DNA of 44,075 nucleotides from JBGZFC01 sp964346495 (GCA_964346495.1 CAYFUW010000006.1:1-44075); one strand, 5' to 3'; shown: positions 1-6,942, counted from the stretch's first letter. A program made the numbers and translations. The notes: generated by a model from the letters alone, not told the origin.

Positions 1-74
1 TTTTCGATAATGCTAAGTTAGAAGGAGCAAACAGCGTAGGAGAATTGATTGATATATTAACGGCAATGAAATAA
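1..74 (+). CDS. C-terminal end of an unidentified protein, possibly acyl-carrier-protein-like
   Basis: Partial gene cut by the window edge. In frame 3 the last 23 codons read FDNAKLEGANSVGELIDILT then AMK and a TAA stop at 72-74. The pattern of a short acidic or polar stretch followed by S-V-G-E-L-I-D-I-L resembles the last helix of acyl carrier proteins, which usually ends in a T-V-x-x-x-I-x-Y-I motif. That is only a resemblance over about 15 residues, and the phosphopantetheine serine would lie outside the window. No terminator is obvious after the stop. The 155 bp to the next gene contain that gene's promoter. Confidence 0.4.
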   Translation, partial: FDNAKLEGANSVGELIDILTAMK

Positions 75-178
75 AAAGCTGTAATCTAGAATTGATATCT
101 TACCTTACTAGATATGACAAAGTTATTATACAACACTCAAAAACCAGCTTATAATCAAACCATTAACACATCAAACAC

Positions 179-209
179 TTTGATAACCAAAAGTAAATTA
201 CTATTTTTG
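179..209 (+). promoter_or_regulatory. Bacteroidetes-type promoter for the gene at 230
   Basis: TTTG at 179-182, a 19-nt spacer and TATTTTTG at 202-209 match the Bacteroidetes -33 (TTTG) and -7 (TAnnTTTG) elements. The expected transcription start is near 214-216, giving a very short leader before the ATG at 230. Confidence 0.6.
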
Positions 210-229
210 AAAATTAAAGTTTATAGATT

Positions 230-814
230 ATGAAAACAAAGTTATTATTGTTATTCTTAACTTTCTCCTGCCTTTTTTATGCTAAAGAAGGTGGATACAA
301 CAAACTGGAGCGAAATCTTGACGGCATAGGAGGTTTGCAGAGGGGTTGGTTTACGGTTTTTACAAATTTGGATTTAAACTTTGCCGATGCTCGCTTTTCA
401 CGCTACCTACAAAACAGCAATTTGCAAATGACGGTGGATGAAACCAGCGTAAAGATTACGCCAACATCATTTTCTATGAGGTATATTCCGCGTGTAACGT
501 CCAAAAGTGAATGGCTGGATGTGCATTATACTTTTAACCGGACAAGGGGGCGTGAGGGCGTGTACAGTTCGGGCGACGGCACGACGGCAATAATAACGAT
601 GGTGGTAATAAGTGGTACACCGGAAACAATATTGAGGCTGTTTGTCCACTATTGGCAATATAAGATTAATGTGGAGGATAGAAAAGAGGGTGAGTTGGCT
701 AACTATACGGTAATGGGTGATAGGGTTTCGCTTGTGCGACTTAATGGCGATTTGGCTGAAATAAGGATAACCGAAAAGGCGTTTGATTATAATGAGAGTT
801 TTGGGATAAAGTAA
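230..814 (+). CDS. Secreted hypothetical protein
   Basis: 194 residues that I do not recognise. The N-terminus is a typical Sec signal peptide: two lysines, a leucine-rich stretch (about residues 5-16) and a likely cut after the FYA at 16-18. The rest is predicted soluble, with alternating polar and hydrophobic segments suggestive of a beta-rich fold and no Cys pair or obvious catalytic motif. It is a single-gene unit: it has its own consensus promoter, and a candidate small RNA with its own promoter follows after about 100 bp. The region around 540-600 is richer in G and C than the surroundings. The start is the first ATG after the promoter. It is probably a periplasmic or outer-membrane-associated protein; nothing in the sequence supports a specific function. 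Confidence 0.75.
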   Translation: MKTKLLLLFLTFSCLFYAKEGGYNKLERNLDGIGGLQRGWFTVFTNLDLNFADARFSRYLQNSNLQMTVDETSVKITPTSFSMRYIPRVTSKSEWLDVHYTFNRTRGREGVYSSGDGTTAIITMVVISGTPETILRLFVHYWQYKINVEDRKEGELANYTVMGDRVSLVRLNGDLAEIRITEKAFDYNESFGIK

Positions 815-898
815 TTTTCATTAAATCAAAATTATAATCCTATTTACCTTTGATTTTTTTATAAGTTGCCAAAATAATTATATAATTCAAAAATTTTG

Positions 899-906
899 TA
901 TATTTG
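899..906 (+). promoter_or_regulatory. -7 promoter element of the candidate small RNA
   Basis: TATATTTG is a perfect TAnnTTTG. Six bases later the left arm of a long inverted repeat begins (912), so the predicted transcription start coincides with the first base of the stem. I see no good -33 TTTG at the usual distance. Confidence 0.5.
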
Positions 907-911
907 CATTC

Positions 912-988
912 AGAAGATTGATTGTTAGTATCCACTTCCTGAGTACGAATCAGAGCGGCGAGGGCTAATAATCAATCTTCTTTTTTTT
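912..988 (+). ncRNA. Candidate small structured RNA ending in an intrinsic terminator
   Basis: Two 17-nt arms (912-928 and 965-981) are reverse complements with one mismatch position (a G-T wobble in RNA). They close a 36-nt internal region and are followed by eight T residues (981-988). The internal region holds a small hairpin, CTGA-GTACGAA-TCAG, near 939-953, and then a GC-rich segment (GCGGCGAGGG) unlike its AT-rich surroundings. A -7 promoter box ends six bases before the stem. Promoter, stem and T-run together look like a free-standing RNA of about 75 nt rather than a terminator of the gene at 230, which ended 98 bp earlier. I cannot match it to a known family. It could still be an unusually long-armed terminator. 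Confidence 0.45.
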
Positions 989-1029
989 AAGGAATTTGAT
1001 AAAGTGAAAAACGTTATTATGAACATTTA

Positions 1030-1136
1030 AATATTGCCTTTCAGATATTTTGTTGGTTATATTTCCGTAAGCTGTGCTCATTTTTACGCTTGCATATGGT
1101 TATGAAAATAACACCTTTCAGGTGTTTTGTTGTTAT
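1030..1136 (+). repeat. Two related hairpins in tandem
   Basis: Two units share the core CCTTTCAG followed by a T-rich tail containing TTTTGTTG and TTAT: 1037-1060 and 1114-1136. Each core sits in a hairpin, but the stems differ in sequence: AATAT/ATATT in the first and AACACC/GGTGTT in the second. The second (1110-1126, followed by TTTGTTGTT) resembles a weak terminator. No open reading frame of interest covers them. Confidence 0.45.
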
Positions 1137-1213
1137 AAAAATCTTATGTCTTTGTTTTTACTGTGTGTGAGGGATATATGTCTCTCTTTGTTCGACATGA
1201 CAAAGCATATACG

Positions 1214-1255
1214 CAAATAAAAAAATCGGACAAAGAAATTACTCCTTTGTCCGAT
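1214..1255 (-). terminator. Intrinsic terminator of the sigma/DUF4252 operon
   Basis: Read on the minus strand, an 11-bp perfect stem (ATCGGACAAAG at 1245-1255 and its complement at 1225-1235) with a 9-nt loop is followed by a run of seven T residues. It lies about 40 bp after the stop of the last gene of the cassette. Confidence 0.85.
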
Positions 1256-1295
1256 AAATTGATACACAATTTTTACTATCTATAAGTGTGGTTTT

Positions 1296-1769
1296 TTACT
1301 TGTCAAATCCTTCAGTCATTTGCTGAACATCTTGTAGCGTGAAATCTCCCAAAAACTGCATTATTACGTTTTCGCCATCGCTTCCGGCAACAATCATAAT
1401 AAGTTCAGTGATTCTTTCGGGCTTACCTCTCATAAAGAAGTTAACATTGTCGTTATCGTCCGATTTTACACGCATCAGCAATTCATAGTCATTTCCTTTT
1501 ACTCTTTTGTTAGCCATAGATAGCATTTGCGGTGCAACTTTTTTATCTTCGGAAGTGAGAATTAGTATTGATGAGAGTTTATTCACAAAACCGCCCACAT
1601 CTACTCCGTTAAAATCGGTATCACCACTTTTAAGCATTGAGAGCATTGCTTTAGAGATGTAAACTGAAGTTACGCCATCCATATCAGCAAATTTCTCGAA
1701 AGGATTTTTCTGCGCAAATGCAAATGAAACAGATGTCAGTAATAGTATTGATAAAATTATTTTTTTCAT
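1296..1769 (-). CDS. DUF4252 domain protein (second copy)
   Basis: 157 residues with a Sec signal peptide (MKKIILSILLLTSVSFAFAQ, likely cut before the Gln) and then a DUF4252-like body: an aromatic and acidic start (FEKFADMDGVTSVYISKAML), a central KRVKGNDYELLMRVK segment and a C-terminal LGDFTLQDVQQMT segment. DUF4252 proteins are exported Bacteroidetes proteins of unknown function, commonly encoded next to an ECF sigma factor. This copy follows the anti-sigma-like gene by 11 bp and is the last gene of the operon, before a strong terminator. It is clearly a paralogue of the operon's first gene (shared YELLM and K-x-D-I/V-Q segments) but considerably diverged. The molecular role is unknown; an envelope-stress link is an inference from context. 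Confidence 0.85.
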   Translation of the reverse strand: MKKIILSILLLTSVSFAFAQKNPFEKFADMDGVTSVYISKAMLSMLKSGDTDFNGVDVGGFVNKLSSILILTSEDKKVAPQMLSMANKRVKGNDYELLMRVKSDDNDNVNFFMRGKPERITELIMIVAGSDGENVIMQFLGDFTLQDVQQMTEGFDK

Positions 1770-1780
1770 TTTAGTATGTT

Positions 1781-2284
1781 TTATTTAGTTGATTTGTTTA
1801 TGATATCTTGTGCTTTTTGAAATTTTGTATTTGCCTTTTCTACTGCCTCAGTACCTTTTGAAAAGTTTTCAGAAAATAGCTGTAAGGCTTCCATCGTAGC
1901 TTTGTAGGCTTCGTCTGATGTTTCGTATGTATCCACAAGAAGCGTGGTCTCTTCTTTATTGCTTTTTTGGAACATATTCACTGCAAAAATCAGTGCTAAC
2001 GATGCAGCTATACCGGCTGCCCAATATTTTATACTTCTTATTTTTTGTCTTCTATTTGAAGTCTCTTCGGCGAAAGAGTCAATTAGAGATTCGATTTTTC
2101 GAGCTGAATCTGAAGGAACATCCATGCCGTTTTCGCTTAGTGCCTCAAAAACTTTGCGGTCGGGTAAAAACTTTTCGGGTAAGTCGTCTTTAGAGAGAAA
2201 TTCGGCAATTTTTTTCTCTTCTTCTACCGTTGATTCTCCGGCATAAAACTTATCTAATAGTATCTCAATATCTTTTGTTCTCAT
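1781..2284 (-). CDS. Single-pass membrane protein, probable anti-sigma factor
   Basis: 167 residues. The N-terminal 80 residues are acidic, helical and cytoplasmic in character, beginning MRTKDIEILLDKFYAGESTV, which resembles the short helical N-termini of Bacteroidetes anti-sigma proteins. One transmembrane segment lies at about 86-105 (YWAAGIAASLALIFAVNMF). The remaining 60 residues are predicted periplasmic, with a helical, possibly coiled-coil end rich in Ala, Glu and Lys. The gene starts 2 bp after the sigma-factor stop, so the two are translationally linked, as is usual for a sigma/anti-sigma pair. I see no zinc-binding HxxxCxxC motif, so this is not a ZAS-type anti-sigma. The assignment rests on topology and context rather than a recognised domain. 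Confidence 0.7.
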   Translation of the reverse strand: MRTKDIEILLDKFYAGESTVEEEKKIAEFLSKDDLPEKFLPDRKVFEALSENGMDVPSDSARKIESLIDSFAEETSNRRQKIRSIKYWAAGIAASLALIFAVNMFQKSNKEETTLLVDTYETSDEAYKATMEALQLFSENFSKGTEAVEKANTKFQKAQDIINKSTK

Positions 2285-2286
2285 TT

Positions 2287-2778
2287 TCAGTCTCGGTTTA
2301 ATTTTTCTTTAATTGATCGTCTAGCTCTGGATAAAAGTTGTCTGATATTAACTTCACTCTCGTCAGTTATTTCGGCAATTTCTGTGATTGACATTTCGGC
2401 AAAGTGTCTTAATCTGATAGCCTCTTTTTGCTTTTGTGGCAGTGAATTTAAACATTTTACCACGTTTGAGAGTTCGTCGCGTGCATCTATCTTCTCAGCT
2501 TCGTTTTGTTGACTCGGAATATCTCTGTTTTCGATAATTGTTGTTGCTTTACGGCGATTGGTGCGCAACAAATCGATTGATATGTTTTTAGTCATTGTCA
2601 CCACGAAAGCCTTATCATTAAGTACATTTTCCAGAGTTTCTCTTTGCTCCCAAAGTTTCGTATATACCTCTTGCGATACGTCGTCGGCATCATCGCTGTT
2701 CTCGAGAATGTTGTACGATATTCGGTAAATCAGCGGATGGAACGGCAGAAATCGCTTTTTAAACTCATCGTGATTCAT
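2287..2778 (-). CDS. ECF-type RNA polymerase sigma factor (sigma-70 family)
   Basis: 163 residues, the usual ECF size. Region 2 spans about 10-80, including YRISYNILENSDDADDVSQE and VYTKLWEQ (the core-binding and -10-recognition segment), followed by basic DLLRTNRRKA. Region 4 spans about 105-158, with LNSLPQKQKEAIRLRHFAEM and the helix-turn-helix MSITEIAEITDESEVNIRQL. The ATG at 2778 overlaps the TGA stop of the preceding DUF4252 gene by one base (TGATG), so translation is probably coupled. It heads a sigma/anti-sigma pair inside a four-gene operon and presumably directs polymerase to a small regulon that may include its own operon. The target promoter is unknown. Confidence 0.93.
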   Translation of the reverse strand: MNHDEFKKRFLPFHPLIYRISYNILENSDDADDVSQEVYTKLWEQRETLENVLNDKAFVVTMTKNISIDLLRTNRRKATTIIENRDIPSQQNEAEKIDARDELSNVVKCLNSLPQKQKEAIRLRHFAEMSITEIAEITDESEVNIRQLLSRARRSIKEKLNRD

Positions 2779-3236
2779 CAGTTATTGCTCGCAATTTTTT
2801 GAATATCGTCTAATTTTATCCTTCCTTTTATGCGTATAATAGCCGGGTCATCGCCCATAGTTACAATTACCAATTCTCGAATAACATTTTTACGAAGGTA
2901 TCCGAAAATACGAACTTTCTCACTGTTTTCGTTTGTCATCATTAATAGTTCGTATTTGTCATCGTCAAAATTGTTAGCTAAATCGTTGAATTTTCGTTTC
3001 ACGTCCCGCGAACATCCGTCTAATGACATCACGCTTACACCTGAAATATTAAATCCTGAATATTTTGCCGTTAGCGGCTTTGCCATAAACATTAATAGTC
3101 CGTTGATATTTACTTTTTCAACATTCTTTTCTTGTGCAAATCTGTTGTACAGTTGATTGTAAGAGACTCTTGATTGACAAAAAACGCTGCTTGTCAATAG
3201 TCCGCATAGCAAGATTATACTTATTCGCTTTTTCAT
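2778..3236 (-). CDS. DUF4252 domain protein (first copy)
   Basis: 152 residues with a lipoprotein-like or Sec signal region (MKKRISIILLCGLLTSSVFC, with Cys at residue 20 and Q after it). The body is DUF4252-like, with GLLMFMAKPLTAK, a CSRDVKRKFNDLAN segment, KYELLMMTNENSEKV and a final KGRIKLDDIQKIASNN. It is the first gene of the operon and overlaps the sigma gene by one base. Having a DUF4252 gene on each side of the sigma/anti-sigma pair suggests the exported proteins are targets or sensors of that pathway; this is inferred from arrangement only. Signal peptidase II processing at Cys20 is possible, but the context (SVFCQ) fits the lipobox only loosely. Confidence 0.85.
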   Translation of the reverse strand: MKKRISIILLCGLLTSSVFCQSRVSYNQLYNRFAQEKNVEKVNINGLLMFMAKPLTAKYSGFNISGVSVMSLDGCSRDVKRKFNDLANNFDDDKYELLMMTNENSEKVRIFGYLRKNVIRELVIVTMGDDPAIIRIKGRIKLDDIQKIASNN

Positions 3237-3315
3237 TTTACAGTTTCTTTTAAATTGATTTTATACATATTTCGCGGCCGTTTATATATAAGACGTGGCA
3301 GAATTAGATTTGTGA

Positions 3316-3323
3316 CAAATATA
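3316..3323 (-). promoter_or_regulatory. -7 element upstream of the DUF4252/sigma operon
   Basis: On the minus strand this reads TATATTTG, matching TAnnTTTG. It lies 80 bp before the first start codon. No convincing -33 element is present, which would fit use of an alternative sigma or weak basal transcription. Confidence 0.45.
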
Positions 3324-3404
3324 GTGAGGTTTTTTGTGTAAAAGCACATTGCGGTTATGGAAATATTACATTCGGGTAAAGCAAACAAGTGAATTTTAGG
3401 GAAG

Positions 3405-3422
3405 TCGGGATTACAAATCCCT
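3405..3422. repeat. 18-bp interspersed palindrome, copy 1
   Basis: TCGGGATTACAAATCCCT contains a GGGATT/AATCCC hairpin. The exact reverse complement occurs at 11547-11564, also in an intergenic gap. Confidence 0.55.
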
Positions 3423-3445
3423 ACGACAAGAGTAAAATAAACAAA

Positions 3446-3474
3446 CAAGGGCATGGCTCAAAGCCACACCCTCG
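3446..3474 (-). terminator. Intrinsic terminator after the dipeptidase gene
   Basis: A 13-bp stem (3462-3474 with 3446-3458, three wobbles or mismatches) closed by a 3-nt loop lies about 20 bp past the stop at 3497. On the minus strand it is followed by a T-rich stretch (GTTTGTTTATTTTA). Confidence 0.7.
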
Positions 3475-3496
3475 TTATAAATATATCAAACAACTC

Positions 3497-4960
3497 CTAT
3501 TTTAGTCTCTCTAAAATAGCGAGTAGATAGTCGTACGATTTTTCAACTGCAGGAATATGAACTGCTTCATCGGGTGAGTGTGCACCGGTGATAGTCGGAC
3601 CGAAAGAAACGATATCGAGTTTCAATCCCGAATTAGCCTGAATAATACCACACTCCAATCCGGCGTGAATAACGTTCACGTTGGGTCGGTCGCCATATTT
3701 CTCCATGTAAATTTTTGTCATAGTTGTAAGCAATTCGGAGTTTGCATTGGGTTGCCATCCGGGATAGATACCATCAAACTCAACTTTTGCTCCTGCCAAA
3801 GTAAAAATACTTTCTACTGCTGAACAAACCCACTCTTTGCGACTTTCTGATGAGCTGCGAATCAGGAATTTAACCTCTATTTTTCCTTCAGATGACTCTA
3901 CCAAAGCAAGGTTTAGTGAGCTTTCAACTACTCCCGGGAAATCGGCAAGCATGCTGATAACTCCGTTTACACATCCTTCAACCGAATTGATAAGGTCGTC
4001 TTGTACCTCTTCGGGAATCAAAGATTTTGGCATATCTGTTTTTTCAGCTTTGAAAGATATTTCGCTTTCAATTCCGGCAAACTCTTCTCTGAAAAGTTTT
4101 TCATACTCTCTTACCAAGTCGATTAAATCTTCAGAAAGTTGCTCGGGAACAGTAACTACTGCAAAAGATTCGCGTGGAATAGCGTTGCGAAGTGAACCTC
4201 CGTTAATGCTTGCCAATCTTGCTTCGTAATTGCTCACGATGTCTTTCAAAAATCTGTTCATCAGCTTGTTGGCATTTGCAAGTCCCAGGTGGATTTGCGT
4301 ACCTGAGTGACCACCTTTCAATCCTGTAAGGCTTATTTTAATAGCAACGTCGCCTTTATCGATATCTTCATCGGGTTTAAATTGGAAAAGAATATTGGCA
4401 TCGGCACCTCCGGCACAACCTACACAAAGGTCGCCATCTTCCTCAGTATCCAAGTTAAGCATCATAGCTCCGCTCAAAAAGCCTTCTTTCAGACCAAACG
4501 CTCCATCCATACCAACTTCCTCATCTACAGTGAAGAATGCTTCTATTGGCGGATGTTTTAAAGTTTTATCTTCCAGTACAGCCATCATCATAGCACAACC
4601 TACACCATTGTCGGCACCTAAAGTAGTTGAACGAGCTTTCACCCACTCACCATCGATATATGTACGGATTGGGTCTTTAGAGAAATCGTGGACTACATCA
4701 GAGTTTTTCTGTGGCACCATATCCAGGTGCGATTGAAGGATAACAGTTTTAGCTCCTTCGTATCCTTTTGATGCAGGTTTTTTTATAAGTACGTTTCCAA
4801 CTTCATCTTGTTTAACTTCGAGATTTAATGATTTTCCGAAGTCAACAACATATTTACAAATCTCTTCCATTTGTCCTGTTGGACGAGGAATTTGAGTGAA
4901 ATCGTGAAAATACTTCCAAACGCTTTTAGGATTTAGTTCTAAAATTTCTGCTTTACTCAT
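3497..4960 (-). CDS. pepD: Aminoacyl-histidine dipeptidase, PepD family (M20 metallopeptidase)
   Basis: 487 residues, the usual PepD length. This family hydrolyses Xaa-His and other dipeptides in the cytoplasm using two metal ions. Visible M20 landmarks are QSHLDMV (His78, Asp80), LGADNGVG (Asp117, the bridging ligand), TVDEEVGM (catalytic Glu147/Glu148 pair), NLDTEEDG (Asp171) and a late GAHSPDEAVHIP histidine. There is no signal peptide. The gene lies 51 bp downstream of the UPF0104 membrane protein gene on the same strand and has no consensus -7 box of its own, so the two may be cotranscribed. A strong hairpin follows the stop. Peptide catabolism fits an anaerobic, protein-using Bacteroidales lifestyle. 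Confidence 0.93.
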   Translation of the reverse strand: MSKAEILELNPKSVWKYFHDFTQIPRPTGQMEEICKYVVDFGKSLNLEVKQDEVGNVLIKKPASKGYEGAKTVILQSHLDMVPQKNSDVVHDFSKDPIRTYIDGEWVKARSTTLGADNGVGCAMMMAVLEDKTLKHPPIEAFFTVDEEVGMDGAFGLKEGFLSGAMMLNLDTEEDGDLCVGCAGGADANILFQFKPDEDIDKGDVAIKISLTGLKGGHSGTQIHLGLANANKLMNRFLKDIVSNYEARLASINGGSLRNAIPRESFAVVTVPEQLSEDLIDLVREYEKLFREEFAGIESEISFKAEKTDMPKSLIPEEVQDDLINSVEGCVNGVISMLADFPGVVESSLNLALVESSEGKIEVKFLIRSSSESRKEWVCSAVESIFTLAGAKVEFDGIYPGWQPNANSELLTTMTKIYMEKYGDRPNVNVIHAGLECGIIQANSGLKLDIVSFGPTITGAHSPDEAVHIPAVEKSYDYLLAILERLK

Positions 4961-5011
4961 AATACGTAATTTTTATTATTTGTTTAATACTTAGTTTTTA
5001 TATGTTACTGT

Positions 5012-6007
5012 TCAGGGTTTTATGCTTTTGTCTCGTTTCACATGCGGTAGTGCGATAATGCTGAAAACACCCAATAGAATAATCCAAACTGATTGGATAA
5101 TAAACACAACTCCCGCAAAAGCGCTTGCCTGTTCGTATGCTACACCGAAAACAACAAGCGACGATATAACCATAAAGTGCCAGGCACCAATTCCACCTTG
5201 CACCGGTACTGCTATACCTATGTTACTCATGGCAAATACAGTCAGTCCGACTATCGCGCCTAATGGTTTCGTGAAGTCGAAAGCATAAAAGCAGATGTAA
5301 AAATACAAATAAAAAGCCAACCAAACCAATATTGTATAAAAAATCAGCAGTTTTTTTTCTTTCATCTTTCTGATAAGATTCAAATCGTGCTTTATGGTTT
5401 TAAAGAAGTTGGCAATTTTTTGTAAAAAGGTGTTCTGTTTTCTAAATTTGAATGTCAGGAATATCAGCAATCCTATAGCTGCTATTCCAATATAAAGCCA
5501 AACTGATGAAAATATATTTTTGATATTGCTTACAAACTCAGGATTATTGCGCAGATAGGAGATGAAAAAATCGCCAGATAGTATTATGCTCGCCAATAAT
5601 ACTATGATTGCAGCAAATAAATCTAAAGCCTTATCAACCAGATAAGTTTCCACACTTTTTGAAAGTGGAATTTTATCGTGTTTGCTTACTACCGCACAAC
5701 GCCACACATCGCCTGCACGTGGCAACAAAAAATTGACAGCATAGTTGCCAAAAACAGCATATACAATACTGGCACGCTTTGGTTTATAACCCAGTGAGTT
5801 AATAAGTAGTTCCCAACGTAATCCTCTAAAAAAATTACCTATAAACCCGAACAGAAGCGATAGAAGTATAATTTTAATATTTGCCGATTTAGCTATAGTC
5901 AACAGCTCGTCAATATTGGTGTTTCTATATAAAAGCCAAATTATAGCAATTCCCAAAACGAGGGAGAGTGATGTTTTGAGAAAGTCTTTAGCAAGTTTGT
6001 TGCTCAT
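5012..6007 (-). CDS. UPF0104 / LPG-synthase-type transmembrane protein
   Basis: 331 residues with about eight hydrophobic segments spread through the length, a basic cytoplasmic loop around 185-215, and the early RGLRW motif (about 61-65) typical of the lysylphosphatidylglycerol synthase transmembrane family (PF03706). Members are polytopic inner-membrane proteins. Some flip aminoacylated lipids, but stand-alone members without the synthase domain have no proven activity. The late motif NIGIAVPVQGGIGAWHF fits the conserved glycine-rich segment of the family. A perfect -7 box (6113-6120) lies about 105 bp upstream. The pepD gene follows after 51 bp. The family call is solid; the substrate is unknown. 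Confidence 0.88.
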   Translation of the reverse strand: MSNKLAKDFLKTSLSLVLGIAIIWLLYRNTNIDELLTIAKSANIKIILLSLLFGFIGNFFRGLRWELLINSLGYKPKRASIVYAVFGNYAVNFLLPRAGDVWRCAVVSKHDKIPLSKSVETYLVDKALDLFAAIIVLLASIILSGDFFISYLRNNPEFVSNIKNIFSSVWLYIGIAAIGLLIFLTFKFRKQNTFLQKIANFFKTIKHDLNLIRKMKEKKLLIFYTILVWLAFYLYFYICFYAFDFTKPLGAIVGLTVFAMSNIGIAVPVQGGIGAWHFMVISSLVVFGVAYEQASAFAGVVFIIQSVWIILLGVFSIIALPHVKRDKSIKP

Positions 6008-6112
6008 TTATTATTAAAGAGTTATATTTCATTTATTACTTATGGAATTTGGGAACTTAATTAAAAAAGTTCTAAAGTATATTCTCTTTACCAAAAACTT
6101 TAAGTTATGCTA

Positions 6113-6120
6113 CAAAGTTA
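6113..6120 (-). promoter_or_regulatory. -7 element for the UPF0104 gene
   Basis: Reads TAACTTTG on the minus strand, a perfect TAnnTTTG, about 105 bp before the start codon at 6007. No clear -33 element is seen. Confidence 0.5.
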
Positions 6121-6164
6121 ATAATTTTGATATAAATATAGGGTTAAAGGTGTACTTTTTCGTC

Positions 6165-6192
6165 GCTCCCGCGCGAATCCTTTCGCGTGTTT
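6165..6192 (-). repeat. REP palindrome a (inverted, 3' side of the RAYT gene)
   Basis: The reverse complement reads ACACGCGAAAGGATTCGCGC then GGGAGC. The core stem CGCGAA/TTCGCG with an AGGA loop and the unpaired A-C position match the copies at 6817 and 6866, but in the opposite orientation. The flanking tetranucleotide is GGAG here instead of GTAG. Confidence 0.8.
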
Positions 6193-6236
6193 CTTTGCTA
6201 TTTTATTACAATCACATTATTTACCAATCCTTTTCC

Positions 6237-6753
6237 TCATGCATAATCAATTGCGCTACTATAAAGGTAATCTTCAGGATAAAAGACAATATCCTCCTTT
6301 ACCGGATTTTGATGTATATAGTTGATTTTTTTCATCAATAACTTTATTACTCCATAATTCAATGGGTTTATTATCGTGTTGCCAAAATTGGTGTTTCTTT
6401 ACATTTGACGACTCCATTGCTGCTTTTGAAAACTGTTCAATTAAAAAATCACGGCGACTCTCCTGTGGGTTCTCCATTATGGCTTTAACTATAGCATTAG
6501 AAGTAAATCTTTTAAAGTCGCCGAGTAATAGTTGTGGCTCTTGACTTCCTGAACTACTGAATACTAGATGAACGTGATTTGTCATTATACACCAAGCGTA
6601 TATTTCCATTCCCTTGTTTTGTTGACAAAAATGTAAACTGTCAATTAGTATGTTTATATATTCTTCGCAGGTGAAAACATCAAGCCACTCTACAACAGCA
6701 AAGCTGACAAAATAAATTCCTTTAGGATTGTGAAATTTGTAGTTGCGACTCAT
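6237..6753 (-). pseudogene. REP-associated tyrosine transposase (RAYT, Y1/IS200-like), frameshifted
   Basis: The start is the ATG at 6751-6753 (MSRNYKFHNPKGIYFVSFAV), about 172 codons when the frame is restored. The HUH motif TNHVHLV is present, as is a typical RAYT body. In the A7 run at 6326-6332 (minus strand) the frame changes: as written the protein ends in 19 unrelated residues after KVIDEK and stops at 6274. Removing one A restores KVIDEKINYIHQNPVKEDIV and a natural end at DYA, with TGA at 6237-6239. The lost part includes the Tyr of YIHQNP (codon 6318-6320), expected to be the catalytic tyrosine. It may be a decayed gene, a slippage-controlled gene or a sequencing error. REP palindromes on both sides mark it as the domesticated transposase that spreads them. 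Confidence 0.88.
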
Positions 6754-6767
6754 ATTTTTTATTATAT

Positions 6768-6793
6768 TACCGCACGAAAGGATTCGCCGCAGC
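6768..6793 (+). repeat. REP palindrome b (degenerate copy)
   Basis: ACCGCACGAAAGGATTCGCC then GCAGC. The left arm and AGGA loop match the other copies but the right arm is altered, so only the CGAA/TTCG core pairs. It sits about 15 bp upstream of the RAYT start codon. Confidence 0.7.
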
Positions 6794-6816
6794 AACGATG
6801 TTTGTATATTTTATAT

Positions 6817-6844
6817 TACCACACGAAAGGATTCGTGCGGTAGC
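6817..6844 (+). repeat. REP palindrome c
   Basis: ACC-A-CACGAA (6818-6827), loop AGGA (6828-6831), TTCGTG-C-GGT (6832-6841), then AGC, giving the GTAG tetranucleotide. The stem has nine pairs and one A-C mismatch. Confidence 0.85.
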
Positions 6845-6865
6845 GAAGTTTGTGAGTTTAAATAA

Positions 6866-6893
6866 TACCACGCGAAAGGATTCGCGCGGTAGC
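6866..6893 (+). repeat. REP palindrome d
   Basis: ACC-A-CGCGAA, loop AGGA, TTCGCG-C-GGT, AGC. Relative to copy c the second pair of the inner stem changes from A-T to G-C, a compensatory change. The A-C mismatch and the GTAG tetranucleotide are kept. It lies 50 bp before the ksgA -7 box. Confidence 0.85.
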
Positions 6894-6942
6894 CGGGAGT
6901 AAAATTATAAAACCAATTATTTATATTTTACAATAATTTAGC

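Larger units (their letters stand above)
815..1295. other. Intergenic region between the secreted protein and the DUF4252 cassette
   Basis: About 480 bp without a protein gene. It holds, in order, the candidate small RNA with its promoter (899-988), two related hairpins (1030-1136) and the minus-strand terminator of the DUF4252 cassette (1214-1255). The rest is AT-rich with no coding signal. Confidence 0.6.

Noticed and set aside
912..988. Integron attC site or hammerhead ribozyme
   Set aside because: The arms lack the attC core sequences (GTTRRRY) and the internal loop lacks the CUGANGA...GAAA core of a hammerhead.
3233..3454. 73-codon minus-strand reading frame upstream of the DUF4252 operon
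   Set aside because: It spans the operon promoter, the leader and an intergenic palindrome, has no family resemblance and overlaps the start of a real gene.
6042..6341. 99-codon plus-strand frame
   Set aside because: It runs over the UPF0104 promoter, a REP palindrome and the antisense of the RAYT end.
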